Both the position numbers and the translations under genes were made by a program. This document shows, one piece after another, positions 8,054 through 17,365 of a stretch of 32,384 nucleotides of DNA. The stretch comes from an uncultured Oscillospiraceae bacterium. GTDB lineage: Bacteria; Bacillota; Clostridia; Oscillospirales; Oscillospiraceae. Where the stretch lies: positions 1-32,384 of the forward strand of contig CANRHK010000004.1 in assembly GCA_947630395.1 (NCBI GenBank), written 5' to 3'. Positions within the stretch are counted from its first letter, which is position 1. The number at the start of each line of letters is the position of its first letter. The notes below the pieces were generated by a model. That model worked only from the letters and a program-made list of their open reading frames with translations. It was not told where the DNA came from and did not search any database.

Positions 8054-10069
8054 TCAGTCAATGCCCAGCTGGATCCACAGGTCATTATAGAGCTTCCGCG
8101 TCTCCTGGGGCAGGCAGACGTACATCTCGCAGCGGTCCAGGACCTCGTCGGGGGCGGCCATGATCTCGTAGATCTCCGGATCCAGCTCCTCCTCGTACTG
8201 CTCCTCGTACCACGCCGGGTACTCCTCCAGGGCCTCCTTGTTGGGGCTGGCGTACCAGATGTAGTCCATGTTCCGCAGGTTGCACTCCTTGGAGGCCAAG
8301 AAGTTGATCCACTTCATGGCGTTGTCGAAGTGGGGCGCGTCCTTCAGCACGCACATGGCGTCCACGAACCAGTTGGAGCCCTCCTTGGGCACCACGAAGG
8401 CCAGGTCCTCGTTGTTCTCCAGCATGACAAGATAATCACCGGCGTAGTAGGTGGCGATGGCGGCGTTGCCGCCCTCCATGGTCTGGAACACCTCGTCCAT
8501 GACCTTGCCCTGGTACACACCCCGCCGGGCGGCGTCCTCAATGAGGGCGTATGCCTCCCGGATCTCCGCCTCGTCCGTGGTATTCACCGAGTAGCCCAGG
8601 TACATGAGGGCGATGCCCAGGGCGTCCCGGGAGTTGTTGATGAGCAGCACCTGCCCGGCGTACTTGTCGTCGTACAGGCAGGACCAGCTGTCGATCTCCT
8701 CGTCCACCATGGTGGTGTTGTAGATGATGCCCACGGTGCCCCAGGTGTAGGGCACGGTGTACTTGTTCTCCGGGTCGTAGGGCAGGTTCTTGAAGCGGTC
8801 GTCGATCTGGGAGAAGTTGGGGATCTGGCTGTAGTCCAGCTCCTCCAGCATATCCTCCTCAATAAGCTGGGAGATCATGTAGTCCGACGGTACCACCACG
8901 TCGTAGTCCGCGCCGCCGTTTTCCAGCAGGGAGTACATGGTCTCGTTGGAGTCGGTGGTCTGATAGTTGACCCGGATGCCGGTGGCCTCCTCGAACTCGT
9001 CGATCAGGTCCTCGTCGATATACTCGCCCCAGGAGCACACGTTCACCACCGGCTGGCTGGTGGTAAAGGCGGTCAGAGATACCACCGTCACCACAAAGGC
9101 CACGCAGGCCGCCAGGGCGGCGGCCCGGCGGAAGGCCCTCCCCCTCCGGGTGCCCAGCCACTCCCGTGCCTGCTCCACCCACCGGGGCTGGCGCACCGGT
9201 TCGAAGCTGGCCCGCTTCGCGGCGATCTTGGCCTGATGGGCCTCACGGATGTTGTTGATGACCAGAATGATCAGCACCGCCAGGAACATGAGGGTGGACA
9301 CCGCATTGATCACCGGCGTCACCCGCTTCTTGGTCATGCCGTAGATGGTCATGGCCAGGGTCTGGGTGGAGGATCCGGCGGTGAAGTAGGAGATGACGAA
9401 GTCGTCCACCGACATGGTGAAAGCGATCAGCGCGCCGGAGACGATGCCGGGCTTGATCTCCGGCAGAATCACCTTCCAGAACGCCTGCATCCATGTGCAG
9501 CCCAGGTCCTGGGCCGCATCCACCAGATTTCTGTCCATCTGGCGCAGCTTCGGCGCCACGTTCAGGATGACGTAGGGGATGTTGAAGCACACATGGGCAA
9601 TCAGCAGGGTCCCCAGGCCCAATGTCAGGCGGGTGGGCAGCTCCACGGCGCTCTGGACGCCGTTGAACCACCTGGCGAAGCCGCCCCAGCCATTGAAGAA
9701 CGCCACGAAGAACAGGCACAGGCTGACGCCGGTGACGATGTCCGCGTTCATCATGGGGATGTCGTTGACCACCAGGATGGGGTCCCGCCACTTCCGGGAC
9801 AGGCTGTAGATGCCGATGGCGGCGAAGGTGCCCGCCACGGTGGAGATAAGGGTGGCCAGCAGGGACACCAGCAGGGTGGTGGCCACGCTCTCAATCACCA
9901 ACCGGTTGTGGAACAGCTCCCCATACCACTTCAGGGAGAACCCCTGCCACACGGCGGAGGAGTCCCCGGCGTTGAAGGAGAAGAAGATCAGCAGGAAGAT
10001 GGGCAGATACAGGAACAGGAACACGAGGCCGATCAGGGCCCGGCCTCCGGCGCGGCGCTGCTTTCTCAT
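8054..10069 (-). CDS. Spermidine/putrescine ABC transporter: PotC permease fused to PotD substrate-binding protein
   Basis: N-terminal PotC permease (EAA-like loop AAQDLGCTWMQAFWKVILPEIKPGI), additional TM segment, then PotD domain (NVCSWGEYIDEDLIDEFEEATGIRVNYQTTDSNETMYSLL...) in one uninterrupted ORF. Confidence 0.92.
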   Translation of the reverse strand: MRKQRRAGGRALIGLVFLFLYLPIFLLIFFSFNAGDSSAVWQGFSLKWYGELFHNRLVIESVATTLLVSLLATLISTVAGTFAAIGIYSLSRKWRDPILVVNDIPMMNADIVTGVSLCLFFVAFFNGWGGFARWFNGVQSAVELPTRLTLGLGTLLIAHVCFNIPYVILNVAPKLRQMDRNLVDAAQDLGCTWMQAFWKVILPEIKPGIVSGALIAFTMSVDDFVISYFTAGSSTQTLAMTIYGMTKKRVTPVINAVSTLMFLAVLIILVINNIREAHQAKIAAKRASFEPVRQPRWVEQAREWLGTRRGRAFRRAAALAACVAFVVTVVSLTAFTTSQPVVNVCSWGEYIDEDLIDEFEEATGIRVNYQTTDSNETMYSLLENGGADYDVVVPSDYMISQLIEEDMLEELDYSQIPNFSQIDDRFKNLPYDPENKYTVPYTWGTVGIIYNTTMVDEEIDSWSCLYDDKYAGQVLLINNSRDALGIALMYLGYSVNTTDEAEIREAYALIEDAARRGVYQGKVMDEVFQTMEGGNAAIATYYAGDYLVMLENNEDLAFVVPKEGSNWFVDAMCVLKDAPHFDNAMKWINFLASKECNLRNMDYIWYASPNKEALEEYPAWYEEQYEEELDPEIYEIMAAPDEVLDRCEMYVCLPQETRKLYNDLWIQLGID

Positions 10070-10941
10070 AGCATCACCGCCTGTTCATTGCCCTCGCCAA
10101 AGTGGTTCATGACGAGCATACAAATCACCACAATGACCATCATCACCATGGAGATGGCGGCCCCCAGATGGGGGTTGTAGGCGCCGCCCAGGAACTGGTT
10201 CTCAATGAGGTCGCCCAGCATCATGGAGGTGCCGCCGCCCAGCAGCCGGGAGATGGCGAAGGTGGACACCGAGGGGACGAACACCATGGTCACCCCGGAG
10301 AGGACCCCCGGCAGGGACAGGGGCAGGGTCACTCGGCGGAACACGTTCACGGTGTCGGCCCCCAGGTCCTGGGCCGCCTCCACCAGGGACTTATCCATCT
10401 TGCTCAGCACCGAGTAGATAGGCAGAATCATGAAGGGCAGATAGTTGTACACCATGCCCAGCACCACCGCGCCGGGGGTGCGGATCATCTGGAAGTACTC
10501 GATATTCCGGCCGGTCATACTGTTGTAGAGGGCGATGACACCCAGCTTCCGAAACAGCTGGTTCAGAAGGCCGTTGTTCTCCAGGATGGACATCCAGGAG
10601 TAGGTGCGCAGCAGGAAGTTCATCCACATGGGCAGCATGATCAGCGCCATGGCCACCCGCTGGAAGCCCTCCCCCTCCCGGGCCATCATGTAGCTGACCG
10701 GATAGCCGATAAGGAGGCACACCGCCGTGGCAATGAGGGCCAGCCAGAAGGACCGGGTGAACACGCTGACGTACAGCCCCATGCCGGTGAAGTTCTCCAG
10801 GGTGAACTCCATGGCCTCCCCCGTCTCCGTGGACACGGTGACGGTGAGGGAGTAGACCAGCATGATGACGATGGGGATGACCACAAAGATTGCCATCCAG
10901 ACCACATAGGGGACGGCGAAGAGGGAGCGCTTATTCTTCAT
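10066..10941 (-). CDS. potB: Spermidine/putrescine ABC transporter permease PotB
   Basis: [34 protein letters not shown]..., [28 protein letters not shown]; overlaps neighbours. Confidence 0.9.
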   Translation of the reverse strand: MKNKRSLFAVPYVVWMAIFVVIPIVIMLVYSLTVTVSTETGEAMEFTLENFTGMGLYVSVFTRSFWLALIATAVCLLIGYPVSYMMAREGEGFQRVAMALIMLPMWMNFLLRTYSWMSILENNGLLNQLFRKLGVIALYNSMTGRNIEYFQMIRTPGAVVLGMVYNYLPFMILPIYSVLSKMDKSLVEAAQDLGADTVNVFRRVTLPLSLPGVLSGVTMVFVPSVSTFAISRLLGGGTSMMLGDLIENQFLGGAYNPHLGAAISMVMMVIVVICMLVMNHFGEGNEQAVML

Positions 10942-12094
10942 CTCCGTCCGCCGCCTCCTCATCCAGCTCGTCATATTCCTCGGAATAGGACGAATAGTCG
11001 CCGAACATGCCGGAGTACTTGCTCTTCTTCATGACGTGGAAGCCGTCGGGGTCAATCTTGATGCCGATGTGGCTGCCCACGGGGCAGAAGTCGGTGGTCT
11101 GAATCAGCCACTTGAAGCCGTAGAAGTCCACGATGGTGTCGTAGTGGACCCCTTTGAAGGTGACGGCGGTGACGGTGCCCTTCAGCTGGCCCCGGTCCTC
11201 GGGGACGATATCCACATCCTCGGGCCGGATGACCACGTCCACGGCCTCGTCCTTCTCAAAGCCGCCGTCCAGGCACTGGAACTTCCGGTTGAAGATCTCC
11301 ACCACCCCGTCGGCGCACATGACGCCGTCGATGATGTTGCTCTCGCCGATGAAGTCCGCCACAAAGGCGTTCCTGGGCTCGTTATAAATGTCCTCGGGAG
11401 TACCGATCTGCTGGATGCGGCCGCCGTCCATGACCACCACGGTGTCGGACATGGCCAGGGCCTCCTCCTGGTCGTGGGTCACGTAGACGAAAGTGATCTC
11501 CATCTCCTGCTGAATGCGCTTCAGCTCCTGCTGCATGTCCTTGCGCAGGCGCATATCCAGCGCCCCCAGGGGCTCGTCTAAGAGCAGGACCTTGGGCCGG
11601 TTCACCAGGGCGCGGGCGATGGCCACCCGCTGCTGCTGGCCGCCGGACAGGGCGGTCACAGGCCGCTTCTCATATCCCTTCAGGTTCACGATCTCCAGCA
11701 TCTCCAGAACTCTGGCGCGGATCTCATCCTCGGGCACCTTCTCCTTGTGGCGGCCGCCGTCCTTGTCCAGGACGGTCTGGCCCATCCGCAGGCCGAAGGC
11801 CACGTTCTCGAACACGTTCAGGTGCGGGAACAGCGCGTAGCGCTGAAACACCGTGTTGACCAGCCGCTTGTGGGGCGGCACATCGTTGATGCGCTGGCCG
11901 TCAAATAAAACGTCCCCAGAGGTGGGCGACAAAAAACCGCCAATGATACGAAGCGTGGTGGTCTTGCCGCACCCGCTGGGGCCCAGCAGCGTGAGGAACT
12001 CCTTGTCATTGATGTAGAGATTGATGTGGTCAAGCACGATGTCGTCGCCATAGGACATAACGCAGTCCGACAGACGGATCAGCTCTTTGGACAT
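10931..12094 (-). CDS. potA: Spermidine/putrescine ABC transporter ATP-binding protein PotA
   Basis: Walker [10 protein letters not shown], signature [15 protein letters not shown], Walker [17 protein letters not shown]-like C-terminus. Confidence 0.93.
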   Translation of the reverse strand: MSKELIRLSDCVMSYGDDIVLDHINLYINDKEFLTLLGPSGCGKTTTLRIIGGFLSPTSGDVLFDGQRINDVPPHKRLVNTVFQRYALFPHLNVFENVAFGLRMGQTVLDKDGGRHKEKVPEDEIRARVLEMLEIVNLKGYEKRPVTALSGGQQQRVAIARALVNRPKVLLLDEPLGALDMRLRKDMQQELKRIQQEMEITFVYVTHDQEEALAMSDTVVVMDGGRIQQIGTPEDIYNEPRNAFVADFIGESNIIDGVMCADGVVEIFNRKFQCLDGGFEKDEAVDVVIRPEDVDIVPEDRGQLKGTVTAVTFKGVHYDTIVDFYGFKWLIQTTDFCPVGSHIGIKIDPDGFHVMKKSKYSGMFGDYSSYSEEYDELDEEAADGDEE

Positions 12095-12199
12095 TTATCC
12101 TCCCCCATTCCTTTTCTGAATATTTGCCCGTTTGGGCGTAGAAAATTGCCTGTTCCCCGCGGGGCTTTTCTTTTCCCCTGCCGGAAATAGGCAATGGAT

Positions 12200-12228
12200 A
12201 CTATATCTGTTTTGTGTCGAATTGTCAA
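12200..12228 (-). promoter_or_regulatory. Sigma-A promoter for potA operon
   Basis: On minus strand TTGACA (12228-12223) - 17 bp - TATAGT (12205-12200). Confidence 0.8.
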
Positions 12229-12352
12229 TAAAAATATCGTGAAAATTTCTAAAACAACATGGAGAGCGCCTTTCGGACGCCGGCCGAAAGGCCGCCGCCG
12301 GAAAACGGGAGAATTCCCGGGGTCTCCCGCTCTTTTCCCGGCCCATCGCAGA

Positions 12353-12384
12353 AACGCCCGGAGGGATAGCGTCCTCCGGGCGTT
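12353..12384 (-). terminator. Possible terminator between sigE and potA
   Basis: AACGCCCGGAGG / CCTCCGGGCGTT 12-bp perfect stem; short U-rich tail (TTTC) only, so uncertain. Confidence 0.45.
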
Positions 12385-12410
12385 GTTGTTCGTACTAATA
12401 GATTGGCACA

Positions 12411-12501
12411 TCGTCACCGTGCGGAAATGTTGGTATCGCAGCATGTCAGGAGCGAGTTTAAAGTTCTTTTTGGATACTTTTTCTTTCAAGAAAAAGTATC
12501 A
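12411..12501 (-). repeat. Dispersed stem-loop repeat, family C copy 1
   Basis: CCGTCACCGTGCGG...AAAGTTCTTTTTGGATACTTTTTCTTTCAAGAAAAAGTATC; similar at 17273-17365 and reverse-complemented at 18992-19080. Confidence 0.85.
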
Positions 12502-13212
12502 GCTCATCCTCAGAATCTCCCGCTTCAGCCGGCAGATGATCCGCTTCTCCAGCCGGGAGATGTAGGACTGGGAGATGCCCAGCCTGTCGGCCACCTCCTT
12601 CTGGGTCTGCTCCTTGTGCCCGTTCAGGCCGAAGCGCAGGGTGATGATCTCCCGCTCCCTGTCCGACAGCTTGGCAATGGCCGCGCTCAAAAGCTGCCTA
12701 TCCACGTCCGCCTCAATGGGCCGCATCACCACGTCCGGGTCCGTGCCCAGCACGTCGCTGAGCAGCAGCTCATTGCCGTCCCAGTCGGTGTTCAGCGGCT
12801 CGTCCAGACTCACCTCGCTGCGCTGGGAGGCGCTCTTGCGGAGGTACATCAGAATCTCATTTTCAATGCACCGGCTGGCGTAGGTGGCCAGCTTGATGTT
12901 CTTGTCCGTGCGGTAGGTGTTGATGGCCTTGATAAGGCCGATGGTGCCGATGGAGATCAAGTCCTCAATGTTGATTCCTGTGTTCTCAAACCGTCGGGCG
13001 ATGTACACCACCAGCCGCAGATTCCGCTCGATGAGGATCTGGCGCACGTCCTCCTCCCCGGCGTCCAGGCGGGCAAGGATCTCCGCCTCCTCCTCCCGGC
13101 TCAGGGCCGGGGGCAGAGTGTCGCTGCCGCCGATGTAGCAGATGGCCTCCGGCGGCAGAAGTCCCAGCCGGATCAGGATCCGCCACAGGGCGATTTTCCA
13201 CTTATGCCGCAT
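12499..13212 (-). CDS. sigE: RNA polymerase sporulation sigma factor SigE
   Basis: [63 protein letters not shown]; adjacent to spoIIGA. Confidence 0.92.
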   Translation of the reverse strand: MRHKWKIALWRILIRLGLLPPEAICYIGGSDTLPPALSREEEAEILARLDAGEEDVRQILIERNLRLVVYIARRFENTGINIEDLISIGTIGLIKAINTYRTDKNIKLATYASRCIENEILMYLRKSASQRSEVSLDEPLNTDWDGNELLLSDVLGTDPDVVMRPIEADVDRQLLSAAIAKLSDREREIITLRFGLNGHKEQTQKEVADRLGISQSYISRLEKRIICRLKREILRMS

Positions 13213-14053
13213 GCCGCGCCTCCCTTTCTCCGCCCCAGAGGGCATTGGCCCCGCCCCCGGATACCGCCGTGGGCGACAGGGCCACCGTGATACTCCCCAG
13301 CTCCCTGCCGTCTATGGTCACCCGATCCGCCGTGAAGCACAGCAGCAGTCCCCCGCTGACGCCCACCGCCCGGTAGGGCAGCAGCCGGAAGCCGGCCCCC
13401 AGGCGTGAAAGACACGCCGCCGGGCCCTCCCGCTCCAGGCGGGAGAGGATCTCCCGCTCCCCCGGCGTCCAAAGGGCGTCCAGGGCGGCGCAGTACACCG
13501 TCAGCACCGGCGCGCCGGTGAGGCCGTCGGTGAGGGTGTGGCCGGTGTCCAGCAGGGCCGTCAGGGAGGCCCGGCGGCCGTTTCGCTCCACCAGCGCCCG
13601 GCAGAGCCGCCCCGCAGTCGCGTGGCGGGCCCCGCCCCGGAAGGTCACCGACAGCATAAGGAAGCAGCCGCCCCCGGCCAGGAAGAACACCCGCCAGTCC
13701 AGGCTCTGCAAAAACGCGGCGCCGCCGGATCGGAGCGCCTGTCCCGCCCCCACCACGGCGCCGCACATGGTGCAGGAGAGTAGGAAGAACAGCAGCAGCT
13801 GCCGCAGAAAGGTCCCCTGCCTCCCGTAGGCCAGATACACCAGCCCCGCCGCCGCCAGCAGGGCCGGCAGCGTGCCGCCCAGGGCTCCCAGCGCCGGCAG
13901 GGCGCAGAGAGCGCCGTATGTACCGCCGATCGCCGCCGCCCCCAGCAGCCTCCCCCGCCGCACCGCCAGTCCGGACACCCGGGCCGTCACGTACAGCGCC
14001 AGGGCGTCGGCCAGAAAATTCAGCAGGAACGCCTCGTCCAGATAGACCACCAT
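13202..14053 (-). CDS. spoIIGA: Sigma-E processing peptidase SpoIIGA
   Basis: Five-TM-like N-terminus [25 protein letters not shown], aspartic-protease-like [17 protein letters not shown]; overlaps sigE start. Confidence 0.9.
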   Translation of the reverse strand: MVVYLDEAFLLNFLADALALYVTARVSGLAVRRGRLLGAAAIGGTYGALCALPALGALGGTLPALLAAAGLVYLAYGRQGTFLRQLLLFFLLSCTMCGAVVGAGQALRSGGAAFLQSLDWRVFFLAGGGCFLMLSVTFRGGARHATAGRLCRALVERNGRRASLTALLDTGHTLTDGLTGAPVLTVYCAALDALWTPGEREILSRLEREGPAACLSRLGAGFRLLPYRAVGVSGGLLLCFTADRVTIDGRELGSITVALSPTAVSGGGANALWGGEREARHAA

Positions 14054-14089
14054 CCGCTTCTCCTCCTTCCGTCTTTCTCCCGGCAGGGA

Positions 14090-14410
14090 CTAGTATAGCC
14101 CTGTCCGGGGGAGATTTCCTGTCGGAACGGGGGCGGGGGCATAGAAAAAGCCCGCCGGGAACCGGCGGGCCGAGGTTTGGACGGGCATATATGGTCCTGA
14201 CACCCCAGGAGGGGCATGGTTACTGCCCATCCCTATGACAAGCCACAGAATAAAAGCGAGGTACAGCGCCAGAACAACCAGCAAGATGATCAGCAACAGC
14301 TTGACGGGGCGGGACAGCTTCCTGCGTCCCAAAATCAGTATGAGGATCCCCGCGGCAAAAGCGATAATTGCTATCGCAAGCGTCACATAGTTCAGTAAAA
14401 AATCAAGCAT
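14090..14410 (-). CDS. Small membrane protein, unknown function
   Basis: MLDFLLNYVTLAIAIIAFAAGILILILGRRKLSRPVKLLLIILLVVLALYLAFILWLVIG..., two hydrophobic segments; RBS-like GAAGGGGGAC upstream. Confidence 0.6.
   Translation of the reverse strand: MLDFLLNYVTLAIAIIAFAAGILILILGRRKLSRPVKLLLIILLVVLALYLAFILWLVIGMGSNHAPPGVSGPYMPVQTSARRFPAGFFYAPAPVPTGNLPRTGLY
14092..14125 (-). promoter_or_regulatory. Putative Spo0A-type spoIIGA promoter
   Basis: On minus strand CCGACA (14125-14120) - 22 bp - TATACT (14097-14092); TGTCGGAA on the plus strand resembles a 0A box (TGTCGAA) and overlaps the -35. Confidence 0.45.
14145..14170 (-). terminator. Intrinsic terminator located inside the 14090-14410 ORF
   Basis: Minus strand GCCCGCCGG-TTC-CCGGCGGGC followed by TTTTT. 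Confidence 0.75.
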
Positions 14411-14424
14411 TGCTGTCCCCCTTC

Positions 14425-15504
14425 TCATCTCAGCGCAAAATCCAGATACACCGGGTTGTGGTCGCTCCAGCGGAAGCCGGTGTCCGCCACCTTGGCCTCC
14501 AACACCTCCACGTTGGCAGAGACGATGAACCCGTCCACGGTGACACAGAAGTCGTCGTCCCCGTAGGGCCGGTCGGCGTTGCGGCAGGAGGGCACCGGGT
14601 TTTCCCCGTCAAAGGGCGCTACGATGGAAAGCCCCACCGGGATGATCTCCGCCGGGATGGGCTGGGCCCAGGTGTAGTCCGGCCCGGTGACGCCGAAGGT
14701 TTTTCCGCCGTCCCCCAGCAGGTCCTTGTTGAAGTCGCCTCCGGCGAGGCACCAGTTCCCTTTCTCATATTCCGCCAGCATGTCGGCAAAGAGCATCTCC
14801 AGCTGGTCGTTGGCGATGGTGCCGTCGCTGGTGTAGGCGGAGAGGTGCAGGTCGTAGAGCACCAGCTCCTTCCCGCCCGCCGCTGGGATGTGCTGGACGG
14901 AGTAGCACCGATCCAGATCCAGCAGCTTCATGAAGCCGCCCTCAATGGGCAGGCTCCGCCGGAAAGCGGAATCGATGGGCCGGCTGGAAAACACCGCAAG
15001 CCCCGCCTGGTTGGCTCCGTGGGGCTCGGTCAGCGGCCAGAAGAGGTAGGGGCTGTCGTAGTTCTGTGCGAACACGCAGTTTACATAACGCCCATTCAGC
15101 TGCTCCTCTATGTACGCCAGCTCGTCGATGTGGTGGCTGCGGGTGCCGTCCACGTCAATCTCCTGCATCAGCAGAAAATCCGGTTCCAGCGCGGTGACCG
15201 CCTCCACGGCGCCGCCCAGGTTCTCGCAGACCCCCTCTGCGGACCGGGCCCGGCTCTCGGCGCCGCCGTCCATGAAGAAGCTGTAGTCGTCGCTGTAGGC
15301 CCCGAAGCCCACGTTGTAGGAGGCAATCCGATAGGTCTCCCCCGCCGTGAGATCGCCCTCCGCCGCGCCGCCGGCGGACGCCACCTCCAGCGGCAGGCTG
15401 TCCTCCAGCCGGTAATAGTCCAGAAATACGTAGGCCACATATCCGCCCACCGCCAGCACCAGGGCCAGCAGGACACAAAAGGCGATTTTCAGTGCCTTTT
15501 TCAA
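14425..15504 (-). CDS. Endonuclease/exonuclease/phosphatase (EEP) family protein, membrane-anchored
   Basis: N-terminal TM, RIASYNVGFGAYSDDYSFFMDGG, LLMQEIDVDGTRSHH, LAGGDFNKDLLG, RWSDHNPVYLDFAL. Confidence 0.85.
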   Translation of the reverse strand: MKKALKIAFCVLLALVLAVGGYVAYVFLDYYRLEDSLPLEVASAGGAAEGDLTAGETYRIASYNVGFGAYSDDYSFFMDGGAESRARSAEGVCENLGGAVEAVTALEPDFLLMQEIDVDGTRSHHIDELAYIEEQLNGRYVNCVFAQNYDSPYLFWPLTEPHGANQAGLAVFSSRPIDSAFRRSLPIEGGFMKLLDLDRCYSVQHIPAAGGKELVLYDLHLSAYTSDGTIANDQLEMLFADMLAEYEKGNWCLAGGDFNKDLLGDGGKTFGVTGPDYTWAQPIPAEIIPVGLSIVAPFDGENPVPSCRNADRPYGDDDFCVTVDGFIVSANVEVLEAKVADTGFRWSDHNPVYLDFALR

Positions 15505-15953
15505 GTTGCGGTCCGCTCCTTCCCGGTGATTTCCGCCACATCTACCCGGTACACCGCCGTTTTGGCCATCATGGCGGCGGCGTACTTCTCAAAGCCGGCC
15601 ATGTCCTTCGGACAGTATTTCCGCGTGATGGCCTCCAGAGCCGCCCACTTCTCGTCCTCGTCCTCCACCCGCACGGCACGGCCCCGGATATTGGCGGAGC
15701 GGTAGTTGACGGAGAAATGGGCGAGGCCGGTGACCTCCGCCGCCGTCAGCGTCACCTGGGGCCAGCGCACCAGGCAGGCAACCTTTTTCCCTTCACAGGC
15801 GCAGTGGAAGTAGACCTTCTCCCCCACTCGCGCCGGAGAGACGGGTACGGCGTAGCCCCCCTCCCCATCGTACATGGACAGCACGGCATAGGGCGCTTTG
15901 TCGAACACCGCCCAAGCAAAAGCGGCGTCACGCTCCCGATCGGTTCTTCTCAA
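15501..15953 (-). CDS. Pyridoxamine 5'-phosphate oxidase / flavin-binding split-barrel family protein
   Basis: LRRTDRERDAAFAWAVFDKAPYAVLSMYDGEGGYAVPVSPARVGEKVYFHCACEGKKVACL; TTG start with strong AGGAGG RBS. Confidence 0.75.
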   Translation of the reverse strand: MRRTDRERDAAFAWAVFDKAPYAVLSMYDGEGGYAVPVSPARVGEKVYFHCACEGKKVACLVRWPQVTLTAAEVTGLAHFSVNYRSANIRGRAVRVEDEDEKWAALEAITRKYCPKDMAGFEKYAAAMMAKTAVYRVDVAEITGKERTAT

Positions 15954-16015
15954 GGTATGTACCTCCTGATTCAGTCGTTTTATAGAAACAGCGCGGCGCG
16001 GGGCCGCGCTCCTGT

Positions 16016-17245
16016 CTATGCTTTCGGCGACAAGTTCCGGGCCGCCCGCAGGATGCTCCAGGCAGGGACGGGCTCCGGCAACCGCATTTTGAACGCCATC
16101 CGCGGGGTCTTCGGCTCCCGGAGAGGCAGGCCGTCCATGTCCTCCATCAGGGGGACCTGAAAGGCGAAGGGCTTTGTGTCCGGCCCCACCAGCTCCAGGG
16201 TATCCCCGGCGGCGAACTTGTTCCGCAGCGTCAGAGTGGCGAGACCCGCTGTGTCGCAATCGGTGACAAGCGCTACCACCTGCCAGTCCCGGATGTACCG
16301 GGCATCCTCATAGAACTGGCCGGGATAGCCGTAGTAGAAGCCTGTCGAATACACCCGGTGGCTCACGTGCTCCACCTCGTCCCGCCAGACGGGGTCCGCG
16401 GGCCGTCCGGCCCACACATCGTCGATGACGTGGCGGTAGGCCCCGGTGACAATGGCGGCGTAGTAGGCGCTCTTGGCCCGCCCCTCAATCTTGAGGCTGT
16501 CCAGGCCCGCGTCCATCAGCTCCCCCACATGGTCGATCATGCACATGTCCCGGGAGTTGAGGATGTAGCTGCCTTTCCCGTCCTCCATGACGGGGAAATA
16601 CTCCCCGGGCCGCTTCTCCTCCATAAGATAGTACTTGTAGCGGCAGGGCTGGGCGCACTCCCCCCGGCTGCCGTCCCGGCCGGTCATATAGTTGGAGAGG
16701 ACGCACCGGCCGCTGTAGCTGACGCACATGGCCCCGTGGACGAAGGCCTCCAGCTCCAGGTCCGCCGGGGTCCGCTCCCGGATCTCCCGGATCTCCCGCA
16801 GGCTCAGCTCCCGGGCCAGAATCACCCGCTTAGCCCCCAGATCGTACCAGGCCCGGGCGGCGGCGTAGTTGGACACGCTGGCCTGGGTGGAGATATGGCG
16901 CTCACAGCGGGGGGCGTATCGCCCCGCCAGGGTGAAGGCCCCCATATCCGCCACAATGAGGGCGTCCACGCCGCTGCCGTCCAGCAGCTCCAGCCAGGCG
17001 GGCAGGGCGTCCACCTCCCCATTGCGGGGCATGGTGTTGACGGTAACATGGACCCGGACGCCATGGCTGTGGGCGAATTCCACCGCCCGGGGCAGCTCCT
17101 CCGGAGAGAAATTCCCCGCGAAGGAGCGCATCCCAAAGCTGCTGCCCGCCAGATACACGGCGTCCGCGCCGTAGAGCACCGCCATTTTCAGCCGCTCCAT
17201 GTCCCCCGCCGGGGCGAGGAGCTCGGGCTTCCTCCTCCGCAACAT
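16016..17245 (-). CDS. U32 family peptidase (collagenase-like)
   Basis: KPELLAPAGDMERLKMAVLYGADAVYLAG, LEAFVHGAMCVSYSGRCVLSNYMTGRDGSRGECAQPCRYKY. Confidence 0.92.
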   Translation of the reverse strand: MLRRRKPELLAPAGDMERLKMAVLYGADAVYLAGSSFGMRSFAGNFSPEELPRAVEFAHSHGVRVHVTVNTMPRNGEVDALPAWLELLDGSGVDALIVADMGAFTLAGRYAPRCERHISTQASVSNYAAARAWYDLGAKRVILARELSLREIREIRERTPADLELEAFVHGAMCVSYSGRCVLSNYMTGRDGSRGECAQPCRYKYYLMEEKRPGEYFPVMEDGKGSYILNSRDMCMIDHVGELMDAGLDSLKIEGRAKSAYYAAIVTGAYRHVIDDVWAGRPADPVWRDEVEHVSHRVYSTGFYYGYPGQFYEDARYIRDWQVVALVTDCDTAGLATLTLRNKFAAGDTLELVGPDTKPFAFQVPLMEDMDGLPLREPKTPRMAFKMRLPEPVPAWSILRAARNLSPKA

Positions 17246-17272
17246 CCTTTGCTCCCCTCCTCCCGCGCAGTA

Positions 17273-17365
17273 CCGTCACCGTGCGGCCGCACCGCCCCGC
17301 GGCAGGCACCGCAGAGCGAGAGTAAAAGTTCTTTTTGGTTACTTTTTCTTTCAAGAAAAAGTAAC
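17273..17365 (-). repeat. Dispersed stem-loop repeat, family C copy 2
   Basis: CCGTCACCGTGCGG...GTAAAAGTTCTTTTTGGTTACTTTTTCTTTCAAGAAAAAGTAAC. Confidence 0.85.

Noticed and set aside
8039-10180. 713-aa plus-strand ORF opposite potCD
   Set aside because: Antisense shadow of a conserved gene in GC-rich DNA; His/Val/Gly-rich translation with no domain, while the minus strand has clear PotC/PotD motifs
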